NCBI GenBank assembly: GCA_009909085.1
Contig: JAAANX010000086.1
Location: 1 to 64,000, forward strand
Reading direction: 5' to 3'
Origin: Cyanobacteria bacterium GSL.Bin1
GTDB taxonomy: Bacteria; Cyanobacteriota; Cyanobacteriia; Cyanobacteriales; Rubidibacteraceae
Length of the DNA: 64,000 nt
Shown: piece after piece, positions 1 to 9,509 of the stretch
Position numbering within the stretch: position 1 is the first letter of the stretch
Layout of the letters: every line of letters starts with the position of its first letter
Translations under genes and position numbers: made by a program
The notes under the pieces: generated by a model
Database searches by the model: none
Seen by the model: the letters and a program-made list of their open reading frames with translations, nothing else
Told to the model about the DNA's origin: nothing

Positions 1-72
1 CGAATGGCTTATGTGTAGCCTAAGAAAATGTGAGTCTCAACCGCATCGAGCGGTATCGACTCACCCGCTTTC

Positions 73-100
73 CTCCCCCACCTGTTCCGAGGTGGGGGAG
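73..100. repeat. Perfect hairpin, possible IS200/IS605-type right end
   Basis: An 11-bp perfect inverted repeat (CTCCCCCACCT at 73-83, AGGTGGGGGAG at 90-100) encloses a 6-nt loop. No T-run follows on either strand, so it is not an obvious intrinsic terminator. Such stable hairpins next to a truncated reading frame are typical of the transposase-recognised ends of IS200/IS605 elements, and the window edge may cut the element. No transposase is visible inside the window, so the assignment is inference. Confidence 0.4.
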
Positions 101-172
101 TCCCACGGATCTTTTGTTGAACTGAGTTGGCTACTCTCCCAATACTTGATCTCAAACGTAAATCATTAATCA

Positions 173-400
173 TCACTGGTTTGGTGCGCTGTTTTCTAAT
201 TCAATAGCTAACTGACTTAAGTTTTGCTTTAATGCTTGCGATCGCGCAATTAAATCGTCCACTTCCCCTGCGAGCGTTTTGAGAAATGTACTCGACATTT
301 TGTCCTTTCTTAAACTGACGGCGAGGAGATCGCCGACAATATGATTGGCTAATGCTCGGGTTTCTTTGGCTTGATTGTAAAGGATTAATTCTTCTTTCAT
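173..400 (-). CDS. Small conserved-type hypothetical protein
   Basis: Encodes about 75 residues, acidic and largely helical, with no transmembrane segment or catalytic motif that I recognise. A GTG codon lies directly before the chosen ATG, so the start could be three bases earlier; an AGGAA stretch about ten bases upstream serves either. It is transcribed divergently from the gene starting near 517, across a roughly 115-bp region that probably holds both promoters. The function is unknown. Confidence 0.55.
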   Translation of the reverse strand: MKEELILYNQAKETRALANHIVGDLLAVSLRKDKMSSTFLKTLAGEVDDLIARSQALKQNLSQLAIELENSAPNQ

Positions 401-516
401 CACTTTATGATTCGTTCCTGTTTTAACCCGATATTAAAACGAAAATTCTTGCTCTGATCAGGAGTCAGTCATGATTCTTGTTATTATCAGGGCAAGAAGA
501 TAAGGGTAACCCAATC

Positions 517-1056
517 ATGAGTCCAACTGAGTTTAAAGTTCCTGATAACGTCACGTTTGAAGATGCGATCACCCTAACTCAAGACTTAATCGTGAAGATG
601 GAAAATGAGGAAATTAATTCCAGCCAACTCCAAGAGACCATTCGTGCTTTGGTGACAACTTCTAATGGGGCGCGGGGATTTTTTGTCACCTACCTCACCG
701 CAGATTCTCCTGTTGCCGATCAACCTCCAGCTGCCGTGTTAGCCGGCTTAAAAACCGCTCCTGAATTAGTGAGTGAATTGTTAGTTAAAAACGTCGCCAT
801 GTCCACGGCAATGGCGATGGCACACCGCCGCCAAGATAACGAAAGTATGGCACAAGGCTCAGATCGCGTGCAACGACGCAGCATTCATTTAATCGAGCAG
901 TTGAACAATGAATGGATACAAGAAAAAGCTCAACAAATGCGAGAGAGTGCGCTGACTGGAAAAGGAGAAGCAGCAGTCGCCTTTTTTGAGCGCTGGGGCT
1001 ACGATGAAGAACAACGCAGCGCGATCGCGCAAACCTTAGAGAAAGTGGTCTCCTAA
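517..1056 (+). CDS. Hypothetical protein of cyanobacterial type
   Basis: Encodes about 179 residues from the ATG at 517. A TTG 39 bases upstream would extend the frame, but the ATG gives a more natural start (MSPTEFKVPDNVTFEDAITL). The protein is soluble, rich in helix-forming residues, and ends in an acidic segment. It has no signal peptide and no enzyme motif that I recognise. It is divergent from the small gene at 173-400. Codon use and an internal HIP1 site near 1020 match the chromosome, so it looks native. The function is unknown. Confidence 0.7.
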   Translation: MSPTEFKVPDNVTFEDAITLTQDLIVKMENEEINSSQLQETIRALVTTSNGARGFFVTYLTADSPVADQPPAAVLAGLKTAPELVSELLVKNVAMSTAMAMAHRRQDNESMAQGSDRVQRRSIHLIEQLNNEWIQEKAQQMRESALTGKGEAAVAFFERWGYDEEQRSAIAQTLEKVVS

Positions 1057-1083
1057 TCTCACTGGGTCTTCTCTGGGGTGCAT

Positions 1084-1323
1084 TTACTGACTCAAACGCT
1101 TAGAAATTTGACGAACAATCCCGTTCCCAATTGCCCCCAACATCAAAATTCCTAAAGCAGGAGTAAAGACAGGTTCCCAGAGTTGGTACCACAAATTCAA
1201 CCCTAGGGGAATGTCTGCCGAATGTCCAATCAGCGCGATCGCGAACCAAAAGAAGCTGCCCAGCACAAGAAATAAATCGAACATCAAGACGCGATCTAAC
1301 CACTGCAATAATTGATCCTTCAT
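1084..1323 (-). CDS. Small two-helix membrane protein
   Basis: Encodes 79 residues. Two hydrophobic stretches, about residues 14-34 and 53-70, could span the membrane, and a basic C-terminus (ISKRLSQ) would face the cytoplasm. The length and pattern match small conserved membrane proteins of cyanobacteria, but I cannot name a family. It is convergent with the upstream plus-strand gene, 27 bp away, and its promoter region faces the transglutaminase-like gene at 1442. The function is unknown. Confidence 0.65.
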   Translation of the reverse strand: MKDQLLQWLDRVLMFDLFLVLGSFFWFAIALIGHSADIPLGLNLWYQLWEPVFTPALGILMLGAIGNGIVRQISKRLSQ

Positions 1324-1364
1324 AAGGTTTATTTCATTTCACGTCATTATTTTACAGTTTATCA

Positions 1365-1426
1365 ATAACCCCTGAAGTTCACGATAAAGTTATTTTATAC
1401 TTTAAATCAATATTCACTGGGGTTAT
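1365..1426. promoter_or_regulatory. Interrupted inverted repeat upstream of the transglutaminase-like gene
   Basis: ATAACCCC at 1365-1372 is the exact reverse complement of GGGGTTAT at 1419-1426. The arms bracket an AT-rich stretch in the divergent intergenic region, and the right arm ends 15 bases before the ATG at 1442. The position would suit a regulator site or a 5' leader structure. Both roles are inference, and an 8-bp match at this spacing can arise by chance. Confidence 0.25.
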
Positions 1427-1441
1427 AGATTACTTTAAACA

Positions 1442-2830
1442 ATGAATTTTCGTCATCCTAAAAGGCGTTCTTCTTGCCGCAAGAAGAAATATCATCGGTC
1501 TGAGTATACTAGTGTTTCTCGACTAGTCATAGGATTTGGGATTATGATGCTTTTTTTATGCCGTAATCACTTGTCTTCATTATTTCCCAATCCCACTCCT
1601 TGGTTTGATTTATCACAGCCAAAGATTATCTTTTCTGACATTAAAGCAGGGAACATTAACGCTCTTGATGATCAGCATTTGCGGTACATTGATCAAAAAG
1701 CCTTCCATCTTAAATATGAGGGATCTTCAATTCGAGAACTTGCCAAAATTTTATCCTCCAAGGCAAAAACAGAAACAGAAAAAGCAAGAATTATCTATAC
1801 TTGGATTACTAATAACATTGCTTACGATGTGGGAATGTCCCTTAATAATATTGATTTAGTTGATGTTAATCCTGCCACTGTTTTAAAGGAACGCAAGACT
1901 ATTTGTTCAGGTTACGCTAACTTATACCAAGCACTAGCTCAAGAAATGGGATTAGATGTAGTAATTATTGAAGGAACAGCAACTGGAAGCAGTTATATTG
2001 TCGGAGATACTGCGATTAATCATGCTTGGAATGCAGTAAAAATTCAGGATCAATGGTATTTATTAGATGCTACTTGGGGAGCAGGAACTGTTACAGAAAC
2101 TCAATTTCGTAAGAAATTTAATCCCTATTATTTTGCGACTCCACCTGAACAGTTTATTTTTAATCATTTTCCTGCCGATTCAGCTTGGCAACTCCTAGCC
2201 AATCCTTATACCCGGGAAAACTTTGAAGATTTACCCGATGTTTCTCCAGGCTTTTTTCAAAAAAATATTGATTTAGTTTCTCATCGAAAAAGAGAAATTA
2301 AAATGGGAAATCAAAGTCAAATTATTTTGTCGGTTCCCCAAAAAACAACAGTAGTTACGGCGCTAAAAAAGAACAATCAAAATATACCTGATCATTACAA
2401 TTTAGTGCAGAAAGAAGGAAAAACAGTTACTATACAGAGCACATTTCCAGAATTAGGAAAATATAAATTGGATATTTTTGCAAATTCAACACAATCTCAA
2501 GACTATGTTCATATTCTTACTTACCAAATAACAGCCACTTCTATTAATTCTCCTTTTCCAAAAACTTCTATTAAATTTCAAGAAAACGAAGGATATTTAT
2601 ACACACCCCTCACTTATCAATTACCTAACCATAAAATGGTAGAATTCAAACTAAAAGTCCAAAATGCTATAGATATACAAGTTTTAAATACGGAAACGAA
2701 TGAGTGGACTCAACTCACTCGCTTGGATGATTTATTTATGGAAAAATTAAAGGTAGGGGATTCTCCCGTGAAAGTGGTTGCTCAATTTCCGGGAGATCCT
2801 CGATATTGGACATTAGTTGAATATAACTAA
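1442..2830 (+). CDS. Membrane-anchored transglutaminase-like protein
   Basis: Encodes 462 residues. The N-terminus is very basic and is followed by one hydrophobic segment (about 29-44), suggesting a membrane anchor or uncleaved signal with the rest outside the cytoplasm. Residues about 110-215 form a transglutaminase-like core with Cys155 (TICSGYANLYQALAQ), His194 (NHAWNAVK) and Asp209 (YLLDATWGAG) in the family's Cys-His-Asp order. Bacterial relatives are often predicted cell-surface proteases or crosslinkers. The C-terminal half looks beta-rich and may be a binding module. The gene is clearly more AT-rich than its neighbours and lacks internal HIP1 sites, consistent with recent acquisition. 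The substrate is unknown. Confidence 0.8.
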   Translation: MNFRHPKRRSSCRKKKYHRSEYTSVSRLVIGFGIMMLFLCRNHLSSLFPNPTPWFDLSQPKIIFSDIKAGNINALDDQHLRYIDQKAFHLKYEGSSIRELAKILSSKAKTETEKARIIYTWITNNIAYDVGMSLNNIDLVDVNPATVLKERKTICSGYANLYQALAQEMGLDVVIIEGTATGSSYIVGDTAINHAWNAVKIQDQWYLLDATWGAGTVTETQFRKKFNPYYFATPPEQFIFNHFPADSAWQLLANPYTRENFEDLPDVSPGFFQKNIDLVSHRKREIKMGNQSQIILSVPQKTTVVTALKKNNQNIPDHYNLVQKEGKTVTIQSTFPELGKYKLDIFANSTQSQDYVHILTYQITATSINSPFPKTSIKFQENEGYLYTPLTYQLPNHKMVEFKLKVQNAIDIQVLNTETNEWTQLTRLDDLFMEKLKVGDSPVKVVAQFPGDPRYWTLVEYN

Positions 2831-2835
2831 CTTGG

Positions 2836-4260
2836 TTAAGAAATAGAATGAATTTTCAAGAAATTGGTCCCTTTAGTTCGTTGTACTGGAGAGCCACCCA
2901 GGATTAATATTTTATCGCCCGATGCGACCAAGTTGCGTTCTAACAAACACGCTTCCATCTGCATAATTAAGGGTTCTAACCCTTCTTCTTTTGGCTGCAA
3001 TAGTAAAGGTTTGACGCCCCAAATTAAATTTAAGCGATGGTACACTGCCAGAGTCGGCGTAAAGGCAACAATGGGCGCTCGTGGGCGTTCATCTGAGGCA
3101 ATCCGCGCGGTGTAACCCGTTGTAGTAAACGAAGCAATACAGCGCAAATTCATCATCTTATCAATGGAATTTAAGGCTTCACTCAAGGCATGAGTTTCTG
3201 TATTTTCGGCAGGTGGATGATCGGTAAATTCAATTTCCGGTTCCACTTGTTCGGCAATCCGCGCCATAATTTCCACCGCTTGCACAGGATATTTGCCCAC
3301 AGCCGATTCTCCTGATAGCATAACCGCATCCGTTCCATCAATGATGGCATTGGCGACATCCGACGCTTCTGCACGAGTCGGGCGTGGGGAATGGATCATG
3401 CTTTCTAGCATTTGGGTTGCGGTAATCACTGGGATTCCCTTGCGATTACAAGTTTGAATAATTTTCTTTTGCAGGAGAGGGACTTTTTCTGGGCGAATTT
3501 CTACCCCTAAATCGCCGCGCGCCACCATTAAGCCATCACAAGCATCGACTAGGGCATCGAGATGTTCCACGGCTTGGGGTTTTTCAATTTTAGCGATTAC
3601 AGGAATGTTAGCTTCTCGAGACTGCAAAAATCCTTTCAGGTGATGGATATCTTCTACACCCCGGACAAAACTTAAGCAAACCCAGTCAATCCCCTGTTTA
3701 ATGCCAAAGTCTAAGTCTTGTTGATCTTTAACGGTTAGGGAAGGCAGACTCAAGTTTAAGTTGGGAAAGTTAACGCCTTTGCGGTTTTTCAAAATTCCAC
3801 CGTTAATTACTCGACATTCGACTTGTGCGTTAGTGATCGCTTCTACTTCTAGTTCAAGCAGTCCATCATCGAGTAACACTTGCGCTCCCGGGCGCGCTTC
3901 TTCTGCTAGATGAGGATAGTCAATGGGAATGACATCTGGGGCATCGCTGGTTTCCAGGCTCGGTGTCAGGGTAACTGTTTTTCCCGCATTCAACGTCACT
4001 TCTCCTTGGGGAAGCGCTCCCACGCGAATTTTCGGTCCTTGCAAGTCTTGGAGAAGCGTAATCGGGGTATCTAGTTCTTGGGAAATCTGTCTGATCCGCG
4101 CGATCATAGCGGCATGATCATCGTAGCTCCCGTGAGAAAAATTTAAGCGAGCAACGCTCATTCCCGCTTGAATGAGTTGCCGAATGACAGCTTCTGATTG
4201 ACTCGCCGGACCAATCGTGGCAACGATTTTGGTGTGATGAGGAAAAGGATTGACGGACAT
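2836..4260 (-). CDS. pyk: Pyruvate kinase
   Basis: Encodes 474 residues, the usual bacterial length, without the extra C-terminal PEP-utiliser domain found on longer cyanobacterial isoforms. The enzyme transfers phosphate from PEP to ADP, the last step of glycolysis in the cytosol. Visible motifs are [10 protein letters not shown] near the N-terminus, [18 protein letters not shown], the catalytic-lysine signature [24 protein letters not shown], and [19 protein letters not shown] followed by [13 protein letters not shown]. The C-terminal third is the allosteric domain. The stop lies 5 bp from that of the convergent upstream gene. It is divergent from ppsA, which catalyses the opposite reaction. 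Confidence 0.97.
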   Translation of the reverse strand: MSVNPFPHHTKIVATIGPASQSEAVIRQLIQAGMSVARLNFSHGSYDDHAAMIARIRQISQELDTPITLLQDLQGPKIRVGALPQGEVTLNAGKTVTLTPSLETSDAPDVIPIDYPHLAEEARPGAQVLLDDGLLELEVEAITNAQVECRVINGGILKNRKGVNFPNLNLSLPSLTVKDQQDLDFGIKQGIDWVCLSFVRGVEDIHHLKGFLQSREANIPVIAKIEKPQAVEHLDALVDACDGLMVARGDLGVEIRPEKVPLLQKKIIQTCNRKGIPVITATQMLESMIHSPRPTRAEASDVANAIIDGTDAVMLSGESAVGKYPVQAVEIMARIAEQVEPEIEFTDHPPAENTETHALSEALNSIDKMMNLRCIASFTTTGYTARIASDERPRAPIVAFTPTLAVYHRLNLIWGVKPLLLQPKEEGLEPLIMQMEACLLERNLVASGDKILILGGSPVQRTKGTNFLKIHSIS

Positions 4261-4586
4261 GATAGTGCTTGATTATTAATACTAAATCCAGCAATAAGGA
4301 GCTGAATAATTACCAATGGTCAGAAGCTGGAGCTGGCTTCAATAGAAGCGATACTCTTAGCTCTGACTCAAATCATAACTTTTTTCTAGAAAACCGTCTT
4401 CTTTTTTTTCACTATTCCCGTAGGGGATTATACAATTTTTTGGTACTTTTTATTATGTTTTATAAAATTCTATAAAAAAGAATTCTTTTTATTTGTTAAG
4501 AAACATTTATCAAAAAATAATAAGAGATAATCGAATACTTTGACAAACTTAATAGAATAAAAATATAAGAAAAGGAGGGGAAAACG
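4261..4586. other. AT-rich divergent control region between pyk and ppsA
   Basis: This 326-bp gene-free region separates the starts of pyruvate kinase and PEP synthase. It is strongly AT-rich, especially 4430-4560. A TTGACA hexamer lies at 4540-4545, but the only -10-like sequence at standard spacing (TATAAG, about 4564) would place transcription almost on the ribosome-binding site, so I do not call it a promoter. Promoters for both genes must lie here. No palindromic operator stood out. Confidence 0.5.
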
Positions 4587-7022
4587 ATGGTCAATGCCTT
4601 GTCAAAAGATGCGGCAAATGTGAGGAAAGAAACCGCCCTCATCCTCTGGTACGAACAAGTTAATAATCAAGATGTGGGAATTGTTGGTGGCAAAAATGCC
4701 TCGTTAGGAGAAATGATCCAACAATTGAAAACCAAAGGGGTCAATGTTCCGGACGGGTTTGCCACAACCGCGAATGCATTCCGCCACTTCATTGCGAATG
4801 CCGGAATTGAAGAGAAACTACGAGAACTGTTTTCTCGGATGGATATTAATGATGTCAACAGTTTACAGCGAACGGGTAAGAAAGCGCGATCGCTGATTTT
4901 ACATACTCCATTTCCCGACTCATTAAAACAAGCGATTACCGAAGCCTATCAAGAACTCTGCAACCGCTACGGGGAAGAAACCGATGTTGCCGTGCGTTCG
5001 AGTGCAACGGCAGAAGATCTCCCAGAAGCCAGTTTTGCGGGACAACAAGAAACTTATCTCAATATCCACGGGGTACAAGGGGTGTTAGAAGCGTGTCATA
5101 AATGCTTTGCTTCCCTTTTTACTAACCGTGCCATTTCTTATCGGGAAAACCACGGCTTTGATCACCTATCCGTTGCCCTTTCAGTGGGCGTGCAGAAAAT
5201 GGTGCGTTCCGACTTAGCCAGTGCCGGGGTGATGTTCTCCATTGATACGGAAACCGGCTTTAAAAATGCCGCTTTGATCACCGCCGCTTATGGTTTAGGG
5301 GAAAATGTCGTTCAAGGATCAGTCAATCCCGATGAATATCTGGTGTTTAAACCCACGCTAAAAGAAGGGTATCAGCCGATTCTGGAAAAACGCCTCGGAA
5401 CCAAAGGCATGAAAATGGTCTATGACATGGAAGGGTCAAAACACACCCGGAATATTGCCGTGTCTCAGCGCGATCGCGCGCAATTTTGTTTGACCGATGA
5501 AGAAGTTCTACAACTGAGTCGCTGGGTCATTGAAATTGAAGACCACTACTCCAACTTACGGGGACAAAACACCCCCATGGATATTGAATGGGCGAAAGAT
5601 GGGATCACTGGTGAACTGTTTATTGTCCAAGCCCGTCCGGAAACAGTACAGTCTCAAAAAGCTGGCAATTTGCTCGAAACCTATCACCTGCAAGATCATA
5701 GCACCGTTTTAGCCACCGGACGGAGTGTGGGTGCGAGTATTGGACAAGGGAAAGCACGGGTGATTGTCAATGTGAAAAATTTAGATCGCTTCAAACCCGG
5801 AGAAGTCTTAGTCACCAAACGCACCGATCCCGACTGGGAACCAATTATGAAACAAGCCAGCGCGATCGTCACCGACCAAGGGGGACGCACCTGCCATGCT
5901 GCGATTATTGCCCGAGAAATGGGGATTCCAGCCATTGTCGGTTGTGGCAACGCCACCCAAGCGATCGCGGCTGGACAAGCGGTAACGGTATGTTGCAGTG
6001 AAGGAGAAGAAGGGAAAGTTTATGAGGGCTTACTCCCCTTTGATGTGGAACAAGCAACCTTAGATGACTTACCGCGCACCCGCACCCAAATCTTGATGAA
6101 TATTGGGAATCCCGACCAAGTTTTCTCTCTGGCAAACATTCCTGCTGATGGCGTGGGATTAGCCCGCTTAGAATTTATCATTACCAACCACATTAAAGTC
6201 CATCCCTTAGCCTTACTCTATTTTGATCAACTTGAAGATGAACGCGTCCAAGATCAAATTGCCGACATTACTGCTGACTATGATTACAAACCCGATTTCT
6301 TTGTGGATCAACTTGCCCGTGGCGTTGGGATGATTGCTGCTGCCTTTTATCCCAAACCGGTTATTGTGCGTATGTCGGATTTCAAAACCAACGAATACGC
6401 GAATTTGATCGGCGGTCAGCAGTTTGAACCGAAAGAAGAAAACCCAATGTTAGGTTGGCGTGGCGCATCCCGTTACTACGATGCCAACTATCGGGAAGCC
6501 TTTGCCTTGGAATGTCGTGCCCTGAAAAAAGTCCGTGACCAAATGGGCTTAACCAATCTCATTCCGATGATTCCGTTCTGTCGCACCCCCGAAGAAGGAC
6601 GAAACGTCCTGGCAGAAATGGCAAAACATGGTTTAGAACGTGGAGTGAATGACTTACAAGTCTATGTCATGTGTGAGTTACCGAGTAATGTCATTCTCGC
6701 GGATGAATTTAGTGAAGTGTTTGATGGCTTCTCAATCGGGTCGAATGACTTAACCCAATTGACTTTGGGCTTAGACCGCGATTCGGCGTTAGTGGCGCAT
6801 CTGTTCGATGAACGCAATGAAGCGGTGAAACGGATGGTCAAACTTGCCATTGAAAGTGCGAAGAAAAAAGGTCGTAAAATTGGCATCTGTGGTCAAGCAC
6901 CGAGTGATTATCCTGAGTTTGCCCAATTCTTGGTGGAAGCCGGCATTGACTCGATGAGTCTTAACCCCGACTCGGTTCTAAAAACGATTTTGAAGATTGC
7001 GGAGGTAGAAAAACAAGTTTAG
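4587..7022 (+). CDS. ppsA: Phosphoenolpyruvate synthase (pyruvate, water dikinase)
   Basis: Encodes 811 residues. It converts pyruvate, ATP and water to PEP, AMP and phosphate, the gluconeogenic counterpart of pyruvate kinase. The order is an N-terminal ATP-grasp domain (GGKNASLGEM near residue 30, AVRSSATAEDLPEASFAGQQ near 135), a swivelling phosphohistidine domain with GGRTCHAAIIAREMGIPAIV (phosphorylated His near 436), and a C-terminal PEP-binding barrel with MSDFKTNEYANLIGG and SIGSNDLTQLTLGLDRD, then GICGQAPSDYPEFAQFL carrying the catalytic Cys. A strong AGGAGGGG lies 7 bases before the ATG. The two-domain ATP-grasp/PEP layout and length favour PpsA over pyruvate phosphate dikinase, which is normally longer. 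Confidence 0.96.
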   Translation: MVNALSKDAANVRKETALILWYEQVNNQDVGIVGGKNASLGEMIQQLKTKGVNVPDGFATTANAFRHFIANAGIEEKLRELFSRMDINDVNSLQRTGKKARSLILHTPFPDSLKQAITEAYQELCNRYGEETDVAVRSSATAEDLPEASFAGQQETYLNIHGVQGVLEACHKCFASLFTNRAISYRENHGFDHLSVALSVGVQKMVRSDLASAGVMFSIDTETGFKNAALITAAYGLGENVVQGSVNPDEYLVFKPTLKEGYQPILEKRLGTKGMKMVYDMEGSKHTRNIAVSQRDRAQFCLTDEEVLQLSRWVIEIEDHYSNLRGQNTPMDIEWAKDGITGELFIVQARPETVQSQKAGNLLETYHLQDHSTVLATGRSVGASIGQGKARVIVNVKNLDRFKPGEVLVTKRTDPDWEPIMKQASAIVTDQGGRTCHAAIIAREMGIPAIVGCGNATQAIAAGQAVTVCCSEGEEGKVYEGLLPFDVEQATLDDLPRTRTQILMNIGNPDQVFSLANIPADGVGLARLEFIITNHIKVHPLALLYFDQLEDERVQDQIADITADYDYKPDFFVDQLARGVGMIAAAFYPKPVIVRMSDFKTNEYANLIGGQQFEPKEENPMLGWRGASRYYDANYREAFALECRALKKVRDQMGLTNLIPMIPFCRTPEEGRNVLAEMAKHGLERGVNDLQVYVMCELPSNVILADEFSEVFDGFSIGSNDLTQLTLGLDRDSALVAHLFDERNEAVKRMVKLAIESAKKKGRKIGICGQAPSDYPEFAQFLVEAGIDSMSLNPDSVLKTILKIAEVEKQV

Positions 7023-7049
7023 CGAACGTTCTGTTCTTGTAATTTAACG

Positions 7050-7100
7050 AGAGTTGTTTCTTTCTTTTAAGCTGACTGAAATAGAAACAACTCTGTTTTT
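7050..7100 (+). terminator. Intrinsic terminator after ppsA
   Basis: AGAGTTGTTTCT at 7050-7061 pairs perfectly with AGAAACAACTCT at 7083-7094. The 12-bp stem is followed by GTTTTT. It sits 28 bp beyond the ppsA stop codon. Confidence 0.8.
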
Positions 7101-7323
7101 ATCAGCTTCAGGTGCATCGGAGAATATGAAATACAACCGTTTAGAGGGGATGACCTGATGCAATCGCGCACTTTCCCGAAACGACAATTAACCGTTAACC
7201 AGTTCTTTAATTCATAAGTAGGGAAACCCGAATGGCAGAAGCACGGGAATTTGGGATTTGCGATGATCGCGCGATCGCGCACAATTTTGATATGACGTTA
7301 GCTGTAAAAATAAAAGAAAACCT
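7101..7323. other. Gene-free region before htpG
   Basis: After the ppsA terminator about 220 bp remain before htpG. I see no coding potential supported by a start and ribosome-binding site. A HIP1 site lies at about 7270. No CIRCE-type inverted repeat (TTAGCACTC-N9-GAGTGCTAA) is present, so HrcA control of this htpG is not supported by the sequence. Confidence 0.5.
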
Positions 7324-9294
7324 ATGACTGTTCTCGAACAGGGAAAAATCACGATTCATAGTGAAAATATTTTCCCCATTATCAAAAAATCTCTCTACAC
7401 AAACCACGAAATCTTCTTACGGGAATTGATTTCTAATGCGGTTGATGCCATTAGCAAATTAAAAATGGCGTCCCTTTCTGGGGAATTCCAAGGAGAACTC
7501 GGAGAACCAGAAATCAAAATTAATCTGGATCAAGGGAAAAAACAAATCTCGGTTTCCGATAATGGCATTGGCATGACAGCTGATGAAATTAAGAAATATA
7601 TCAACCAAGTTGCCTTTTCCAGTGCAGAAGAATTTATCCAAAAATACCAAGACAGTGCCAACCAATTAATTGGTCATTTTGGACTGGGGTTTTATTCCTG
7701 CTTTATGGTGGCGGAAAAAGTTGAAATTGATACCCTCTCTTATCAAGAAGGTGCCGAACCGGTACATTGGAGTTGTGACGGTTCGCCTCAATTCACATTA
7801 GAAGCTTCGGATCGGAAAACTCGCGGGACAACGATTACTGTTACGCTTTTAGAAGAAGAGAAAGAATACGCTGAACAACAGCGGGTTCGCCAACTGGTGA
7901 AAACCTACTGTGATTTTATGCCGGTTCCCATTAAGTTAGAAGGGGAAGCAATTAACCGTCAGCGGGCAATTTGGAAAGAATCTCCCCGCGATTTAACCGA
8001 CGAAGACTATCTCGAATTTTACCGTTATTTATATCCCTATCAAGAAGATCCCTTACTATGGGTTCACCTCAATACTGACTATCCGTTTCTCCTCACAGGA
8101 ATTCTCTATTTCCCGAAATTAAAACCCGATGTTGATGTCAGTCGGGGACATATTAAACTGTTCTGTAACCAAGTTTTTGTCAGCGACAATTGCGAAGAAA
8201 TTATTCCCGAATTCTTGCTTCCTCTGCGGGGGGTCATTGACAGTCCAGATATCCCCTTAAACGTTTCTCGTAGCGCCTTAACCGCTAACCGCACCGTCCG
8301 CCGAATTGCCGATTATATTACGAAAAAAATCGGTGACCGCCTCAAATCTCTCTACAAAGATAATCCCAAAAAATATATCAGTAGCTGGCAAGATTTGGGA
8401 ACCTTTGTGAAGTATGGTGCGTTACGAGATGAGAAATTTAAAAAACAAGTGGAGGATATTATTATCTTCCGTAGCACTGCTAACTTAGGAGGCAATACGC
8501 CACAAGTAGAAGTGCAAAAAGAAGGGGATGATGCTTGGGAAGATGCAACACCTACCCAACAAGCAACTGATGAACAAGGGTATTACTACACTACTCTCAA
8601 AGATTACCTGGAACGGAACAAAAACAAGCACGAAAATCGAGTCTTTTACTGTACCGATCCTTCCACACAAGGCACTTATGTGGAACTGTACAAAAATCAA
8701 GGCTTAGAAGTCCTGTTTATGGACTCGTTTATTGACAATAACTACTTCATTCCTTTCCTGGAAAAAGAATATTCTGATTTGCAGTTTACCCGAGTGGACG
8801 CTGAATTAGACGATACCTTGGTGGAAAATGACCAAGGGGGAGAAATTGTTGATCCACAGACGAATAAAACCCGCAACGAAGTGGTTAAAGAGTTATTTGA
8901 AAACGCGATTAATAACTCCAACGTCAATGTCAAAACCCAAGCGATCAAAGCGGACGATCCACAAAATTCACCTCCAGCAATGGTCCTTTTACCGGAAGCG
9001 ATGCGCCGGATGCAGGAAATGACGGCATTAATCCAACAACAGTCAATGCAGTTCCCGGAACAGCACGTTTTAGTGGTTAATACCGCTCATCCCTTGATTC
9101 AAAATATTGTTAAACTCAGTCAAGGAGGAATCATTCAAAGTAGTAGTGGGCAATCCTCGACCGGTGAATTAGCAAAAATGATGTGTCGTCATGTGTACGA
9201 CTTAGCTTTAATGGCACAAAAAGCCTTTGACGCCGAAGGAATGCAACAGTTTATTGAGCGTTCTAACCAAGTGTTAACTCGTCTGACGAAGTAA
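7324..9294 (+). CDS. htpG: Molecular chaperone HtpG (Hsp90)
   Basis: Encodes 656 residues, normal for bacterial Hsp90. The N-terminal GHKL ATPase domain shows FLRELISNAVDAISKLK (ATP/Mg-binding Asn), DNGIGM and GHFGLGFYSCFMV (lid and glycine loop). The middle domain carries NVSRSALTANRTVRRI around residues 320-335. The C-terminal dimerisation domain ends with TRLTK. In cyanobacteria HtpG contributes to heat and oxidative stress tolerance and interacts with phycobilisome linkers, which is family knowledge and not visible here. It appears monocistronic, with a terminator upstream and a convergent gene downstream. Confidence 0.97.
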   Translation: MTVLEQGKITIHSENIFPIIKKSLYTNHEIFLRELISNAVDAISKLKMASLSGEFQGELGEPEIKINLDQGKKQISVSDNGIGMTADEIKKYINQVAFSSAEEFIQKYQDSANQLIGHFGLGFYSCFMVAEKVEIDTLSYQEGAEPVHWSCDGSPQFTLEASDRKTRGTTITVTLLEEEKEYAEQQRVRQLVKTYCDFMPVPIKLEGEAINRQRAIWKESPRDLTDEDYLEFYRYLYPYQEDPLLWVHLNTDYPFLLTGILYFPKLKPDVDVSRGHIKLFCNQVFVSDNCEEIIPEFLLPLRGVIDSPDIPLNVSRSALTANRTVRRIADYITKKIGDRLKSLYKDNPKKYISSWQDLGTFVKYGALRDEKFKKQVEDIIIFRSTANLGGNTPQVEVQKEGDDAWEDATPTQQATDEQGYYYTTLKDYLERNKNKHENRVFYCTDPSTQGTYVELYKNQGLEVLFMDSFIDNNYFIPFLEKEYSDLQFTRVDAELDDTLVENDQGGEIVDPQTNKTRNEVVKELFENAINNSNVNVKTQAIKADDPQNSPPAMVLLPEAMRRMQEMTALIQQQSMQFPEQHVLVVNTAHPLIQNIVKLSQGGIIQSSSGQSSTGELAKMMCRHVYDLALMAQKAFDAEGMQQFIERSNQVLTRLTK

Positions 9295-9509
9295 GAATTA
9301 TCTTGAGTGGTTGGAAAGGGCGATCGCGCGATTTGGATTCGCGATTGTCCTTTTCATCACTTTTGCAAAACCTTTATGACACGACTTGGAATTTATCTAT
9401 GCTGCGCGATCGCGCTTTCTTGTTTCCTGCAGAAGGGCTACCCATTGAAATGTTAAGCCGTTATGAACTGACTTTAGATTTTGGAGAATACCGTTGGAGT
9501 GGGAATTGA

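Noticed and set aside
4540-4569. TTGACA with TATAAG as a ppsA promoter
   Set aside because: Spacing is fine, but transcription would start inside or next to the ribosome-binding site, which is implausible.
7263-7320. HIP1-rich stretches as regulatory elements
   Set aside because: GCGATCGC occurs throughout the window in genes and spacers alike, so single sites carry no specific meaning.
7101-7323. CIRCE/HrcA operator before htpG
   Set aside because: The inverted repeat TTAGCACTC-N9-GAGTGCTAA is absent.
9303-9509. 68-codon frame between htpG and hom
   Set aside because: It starts at TTG with no ribosome-binding site and its codons cover two HIP1 sites. Nothing family-like is seen, so it is left out.
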